From positions 51,864,867-51,928,866 of the forward strand of contig NC_085865.1 in the NCBI RefSeq assembly GCF_034702125.1: a DNA stretch of 64,000 nucleotides. Reading direction: 5' to 3'. This DNA comes from Engraulis encrasicolus. Taxonomy: Eukaryota; Chordata; Actinopteri; Clupeiformes; Engraulidae. Shown here in pieces: positions 58,681 to 64,000 of the stretch. The first letter of the stretch is position 1. Each line of letters begins with the position of its first letter. Under the pieces are notes generated by a model, which had not been told where the DNA came from, did not search any database, and was given only the letters and a program-made list of their open reading frames with translations. Position numbers and translations under genes: made by a program.

Positions 58681-59741
58681 TCGCACACACCATCCTACGT
58701 ACTTCCGCCAAGAGACTTGCCTCCGCACTACGTCTGGTACCTGTTTTCTGTGAAGCGATGTTGACCCGTAGGATTTGGCCGGTGTTCTGACAAACAGTCC
58801 TACATTGTAAGTTTTTTCCTACGGTAGGATGTTCTGTCAGACATGTCTGTTAAACGGTCCTTCACCGCCAAAGATAGACGTCAGACATTGGTCTACTCCA
58901 AATATTTTCCCGAAAGGTACTGTTGTTTGCTAGTTGACTGCTGATGTTGTATAACCTTTTGGATGTTTTTGAGAGTAAATAAAAATGTTTTTTTGAAATG
59001 TAAACAAAGCGCTGCCCCCATTACAATGACCAAGATCTCGGAAAAGGCTGAAGAAGAAAAAAAACAAAAAACCTCAGGTACTGACAAGTCCAGAGTAGTG
59101 TGAGCAGTACAACTGCATGTTGAAATTGACTGAACTGGTCCTTTGCAGCGTATACTATGTCGCTCCAGGACACAATGGATTAACTAACTCTTATATCCCT
59201 GGTAGCAAGGTCAAAGAAGCTTTAAAAGGGACATAAAGTCCCCTTTTCATATCTTCTTCAACACACATCTCTGGGCCCACAGTCTGTGTAGATTGGTTTC
59301 ATGAAACAACAGGACACACATATACCACACCACACACACTTATACCATATATCACGTACCATCACATCCGCAAGTACTTATACTTACATGTTACTCTCTC
59401 CTATAGACTTATTAATGACGTTAATGCCTACTTTTTGTAAATGGATTCTTTCTCTGATGTGGTGAAAATGGAGGTTTGAACATTCAGATGTAAAGGAATA
59501 ATTGTTTCGAGCAGAAGTATACCAGTAATGGCTCTTGAAACTCTGTAATTTTCTCTCTCAGAGATGTACACCTCTTGAGTGGCATGGCCAATAATAGTTT
59601 CACTCCATGGGCGGTGTGTGGGACATGTCTAATGGATCTAAGAACAGTCCTGTTTTTCACCTTTGTGTAATTACATGTACTGTAGTTCTCTGTCAGGTAT
59701 CTGGGTTCATTTTTTTCATGTTACGTTGTGTGCATGCAGAT
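58681..59741. other. Unique spacer
   Basis: 58680-58870 is CG-richer with repeated TAGGAT and TCTGACA-type words in both orientations, perhaps an old MITE whose ends I cannot define. No gene. Confidence 0.35.
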
Positions 59742-59993
59742 TAGCCTGATAAACCAGACTAAATGTGGATGTCTAATTTAGTCTGGCCTCGATGCATAAT
59801 ACATCCGAAGATGGTTGATGAGAACAACCTTCCCTCAAAACCCTGCCCGCTTTGATTCAAAACACATCTTTACGTTGTAATTGGTTTGCCAGATTCATGG
59901 CATTCTGGCTTCATTGAATCATTATGCGAGGCCAGACCCACCCGTAGACAAAACATTTTGCCGTCCAGCGGGTGGCGCTGGTTCACCAGGCTA
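59742..59993. mobile_element. 252-bp MITE with 9-bp target duplication
   Basis: TIRs TAGCCTGATAAACCAG and TAGCCTGGTGAACCAG (complement). Perfect 9-bp duplication CATGCAGAT (59733-59741 and 59994-60002). GTCTGGCCTCG and its complement lie inside symmetrically. Nine bases is the Mutator-type length. Confidence 0.88.
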
Positions 59994-60056
59994 CATGCAG
60001 ATATCATGAGGTGAAATTGTATGCTGGATAGAAGTTCAGTTCTAGGACCACCTTCA

Positions 60057-60087
<31 letters not shown>

Positions 60088-60119
60088 CACACGCACACGC
60101 ACACGCACACGCACACACA
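60057..60119. repeat. (CA)n with (GCACAC)n
   Basis: CA array ending in four GCACAC hexamers. Confidence 0.9.
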
Positions 60120-60641
<522 letters not shown>

Positions 60642-60899
60642 GGGTGGATCATTTTGGGGCCCTATGCGGAATATAAACATGGAGACCTCAAAAGGCTTTA
60701 TAAAGACATAATATTCTGAGTTGTGGTGCTATTTTTGTGTTTTGACTGATATATATCTTGGATAACTTTACATAAGTGACAAGTTGAGATCAAGCCTATG
60801 TTTTGTGTGTTTACCGCAACTGGTGTGACAGTTGGGGCCCCTATGGAGGACAGATTTGGTCGGGGCCCTAGGCAATTGACTGGACACATCCCTTGAACT

Positions 60900-61115
60900 G
60901 TCCCTCCCTCCCACCACCCCCCCCCCCCATCTCTCCACTTTTCTACTCCCCTCCCCTCCACTCCACTCCACTCTCTTCTCTCTTCTCCCCTCTTTCCGCT
61001 TTGGTTCTCCTCTCCTCTCCCTCCCCTTCTCCTTTCCTCTCTTCATTCTATATTCTCCCTTCCCTTCTCTCATCTCTTCTCCTCTCTCTCTCTCTGCCCT
61101 CTTCTTCCCCTCCAG
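60900..61115. repeat. Pyrimidine-only tract
   Basis: About 200 bp almost entirely C and T on the plus strand, including a C run near 60917-60928 and CTCCACTCCA / CTTCTCTC words. A candidate for triplex DNA. Confidence 0.75.
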
Positions 61116-61905
61116 GGCAATAGATTGCAATAAAATGCTTAAATGATAAAATAGTAAATGTTACAACTTCTTGGGGCCATTTAGAAGTGAGACTGAAGTC
61201 TGGAGACAAGTGGCTGCAACTTCTGAGCTTGACCTCTAAGCTGTGACTTCAGCTGGAATTCAGCAGTATACCGTAGTACGAGAGAGACAAATAGTGAAAA
61301 ATAATATGAAATATATTAATATACAAAAAGACAAAAACACATGACTAAGATCCTTGGATCTGATAAAGCATTTTACACTGGCCTCTGCTGATAAAAAACA
61401 ACAACATTCTGTCAAATCCATTACCTGTTTAACAGGCTGTGAGTCATTGGGTCTGATAAGGGATGCTTTTAGCCCTACACACCTCATCCCTTTACATCAG
61501 CACCCCTGTCTGCCTGCTAGGGGGTTCTGACACTCAATAACACCATTTCTTACCAGCCAAGGAAACAAAGAGAGTGTATACCACACAGAGAGAGGAACAA
61601 TACAGAGAAAGTCAAAGAGAGATAGAAAGAGGGCAAGAGAAATAGAAAAAAGACAGAGGCACAGAGAGATGGGAGATAAAGAAGCAGTGAGAAAGGGCGA
61701 GGATGCAAGGAAGAGAGAGAGAAAGAGAAAGAGGGTGCGCGCAGCTGAGCCTCCGGTTACGGTACACTAAAAACTCCTCAACAGATTGGTTGTGTGTAAA
61801 ACGTCTTCACATGAAAAATGGATCAATGGCCCTCAGCATGTCTGAGAACAGAAGGAGAAGTAAAAGAAGCTGTGCAGCAGTAAATAGGGGAAAAAACAAG
61901 TCACT
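61116..61905. other. Unique spacer with a GA-rich patch
   Basis: 61570-61735 is rich in GAGA and GAAA. No gene recognised. Confidence 0.4.
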
Positions 61906-61907
61906 AC

Positions 61908-61909
<2 letters not shown>

Positions 61910-61954
<45 letters not shown>

Positions 61955-61967
61955 GCATGTGTGTGTG

Positions 61968-62003
<36 letters not shown>

Positions 62004-62018
62004 TGTGTGTGTGTGTGT
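61910..62018. repeat. (GT)n-(GTGC)n-(GT)n
   Basis: GT array, then about nine GTGC units (61968-62003), then GT. Confidence 0.95.
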
Positions 62019-62272
62019 CCTCATCTGCATGAGTGTGGGAGTGTGATGCCTCATCAGTGTCACACAGGCACAGCAGTAGACTCAGCCGAGGGAAAAAGAG
62101 TACAAATATGTTAAATGGCAAGATGATTTCTGAAAACACACTAAATCCCTGTGAGCCATGAGTTCATCCCTAATCAGGGTTTTGCTGGAAAAAGACTCTT
62201 AATGCCATTTAAAGCAGACACTTTATTGAGATGCGGGGACTGGTGACTATGGGCTGTGCTTTGGTGATTTTC

Positions 62273-62430
<158 letters not shown>

Positions 62431-63304
62431 AGTCTAGCTATGTCTGTGTGTGTGCGTGCGGTAAGCAAAGGAGTGTTGCGTGTGTGTGCGTACGTGAGTG
62501 TGTTTGTGATTGGTGAAAACACACATTGGGTTTTTTAAGCCAGAGTATAGTGACGGATTCAGACTGCAATCACTGAATATAATTGACATCAGCATGGTCA
62601 TTTGTTTATTCCACTCATGTCACACAAATATGTGTGAAACAATCACTTCGGCAAACTTATTCAAATGTCCGCAACAGTTTGCCTTGATTAAATCCCCCGA
62701 CAGCTTGTGACTGTGGAGGAGCGACCATGGCATGCCTGTTGCTGCCTTCAATACATTTCAATTGCCTGTAGCATACTGCTTAATTTTCAAATGAAAAAAA
62801 AACATGTTGCAACACAGCCAGCTGTTGGAGCCTTTAATTAGTTGTAATTGACATGTCATGATCATGGCAATCCACCATGCAATTATGTCATGTTTCAATC
62901 ACTTCAATTCCATGCCCAATGAGCAAAGGGGCCCAATGTTTGCATGAACCACTACAACCAAATTATAACCATTTGAACATGGACGCTCATCAGCAAGTGG
63001 AATTGTAATCATTTTGGAAGTCCGAGAGGCTTTCAGATCTTTGATGCAGCATGCACAGATTGCAGACTGATCTGGTGTGCATGTGGCCTTCAACAATGTA
63101 GCAAAGGAAACACAACTATCTGATCCAACAAAGGCTCCTCGTAGTAGGATATGAATTAATATGAACATTAATACATGTTTGTTTAAAATGATGAATAATT
63201 CCCAAACTATATTATGTCCCAGTGTGTTCTTGCTATTGTCTCTGGCTACAAACTGTGTATAAACATTAACATTGTATGTTAATCTATGCCTGAATTCCAG
63301 AATA
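62431..63304. other. Unique spacer, possible conserved non-coding DNA
   Basis: 62540-63200 has no simple repeats, transposon ends or convincing frame. Words such as CAATTGCC, TTAATTAGTTGTAATTGACA and TGTTTATT suggest an enhancer, but only comparison between species could tell. Confidence 0.25.
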
Positions 63305-63313
63305 CTGTACTAC

Positions 63314-63662
63314 TAGCCAGGCTACGCCCTCCTATACCTTTGGTGTTGCTACTAGTCATGTCAAGAGCAATGCAACTTCTTTCTGAGCTCCGGAGAAATT
63401 GGGAAGCAATGAACTTTGAGCAGCTCCAACGGCCCTAGGTAGAGTCGTGTTCAAGGCAGTGATGTAATTTAAGCAGAGATGTTCTATTCTTTGGGACTAA
63501 GAGAATGTTTGGTTTAAACTTCGGCGCAGCCCTTTCTGTCCTCGACCAGTAGCAAACCTGAGGGAGGCGGGTTAACCAGGCCGTTTGGAAACGCTATTCA
63601 TTATCTTCTTGGTCAGACCAGAATCTCGATACGAGATTTGAAACTCGCAGATAATCAGGCTA
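63314..63662. mobile_element. 349-bp MITE with 9-bp target duplication
   Basis: Begins TAGCCAGGCTACG; the complement of the right end begins TAGCCTGATTATCTG. Perfect 9-bp duplication CTGTACTAC (63305-63313 and 63663-63671). The ends resemble the MITE at 59742-59993. No coding capacity. Confidence 0.85.
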
Positions 63663-63671
63663 CTGTACTAC

Positions 63672-64000
63672 TGTCTTCTGTCAGCTGTATCTAACTGAAA
63701 GCTGAGGGTAATTCTCAAAGTGAAGTGTCCGAGCCTAGCTAGCTCGAGTAACGCCCATTTTTCTAGTTCTAAGTGTAATTAATAGGTGGATAGTGCTTGG
63801 TTAAATCTGCCAAAAATGGGCTTTACTGGTCCTAGCAAGGTTAAGACGTGCCTTGAGTATGCTGTGAAGTACTTAGATCCCCTGTTAGTGGAGGCAGAGA
63901 TTTTGAAATTAATATCCTGATAAAATTTGGCTTTTGAAATTAATATCCTGATTAATATCCTTGCCCGACCCCATGGGCAAGACTGTGTGTATGAGACTGT
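63672..64000. other. Unique spacer to window end
   Basis: A direct repeat of TTTTGAAATTAATATCCTGAT at 63900-63950. No gene seen. Confidence 0.4.

Noticed and set aside
62899..63168. 89-codon minus-strand frame
   Set aside because: Cysteine-rich but no recognisable domain, splice context or start support; treated as chance.

Overview
The window looks like intronic or intergenic DNA from a ray-finned (teleost) fish. It is AT-rich and carries no dense host genes. It is packed with (CA)n/(GT)n and (CT)n/(GA)n microsatellites, tRNA-derived SINEs with fish-type tails, Tc1-like, PIF/Harbinger, hAT, piggyBac-like and 9-bp-TSD DNA transposons, and a LINE 3' end. Nothing is prokaryotic or organellar. 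The species cannot be named from this sequence.

Only two pieces of host coding sequence are supportable, and both are damaged. One is a rhodopsin-like GPCR gene (30891-32099, minus) split between TM1 and TM2 by a 322-bp hAT-type MITE. The other is a short exon (52418-52502, plus) that matches the laminin-G-type exon of contactin-associated protein 2 (Caspr2, cntnap2); it has lost about 34 bases and gained a 15-base tandem duplication. If it belongs to a cntnap2-like locus, much of the window would be giant-intron sequence, which fits the lack of other exons.

Layout. 1-12.7 kb: Tc1 copy running off the left edge, SINEs, minisatellites, long CA tracts, a 527-bp MITE and a Harbinger MITE. 12.75-16.5 kb: a complete PIF/Harbinger transposon with two convergent, spliced, open genes (Myb/SANT-like protein and DD35E transposase), matching TIRs and a CTG target duplication; a 361-bp MITE sits in the last codons of the Myb-like gene. 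16.6-22.0 kb: a region bounded by inverted repeats carrying octamer and CRE motifs, with a tandem-repeat teleost element inside. 22.0-26.3 kb: several MITEs and a piggyBac-like element with a nested hAT. 30.9-34.4 kb: broken GPCR and a fold-back Tc1. 42.5-44.8 kb: a second hAT sharing its core, but not its ends, with the first, then a 69-nt hairpin and a LINE tail. 47.7-49.5 kb: a 1,775-bp palindromic transposon. 49.5-64 kb: microsatellites, the cntnap2-like exon, a Tc1 fragment and two MITEs with perfect 9-bp target duplications.

The strongest functional unit is the Harbinger element, where transposase and Myb-like DNA-binding partner are both intact enough to be expressed. The clearest structural signals are transposon rearrangements: terminal exchange between two hATs, fold-back arms, and insertions whose target duplications let the earlier state be inferred. 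Protein-family assignments rest on recognition of motifs by eye; no database search was possible.
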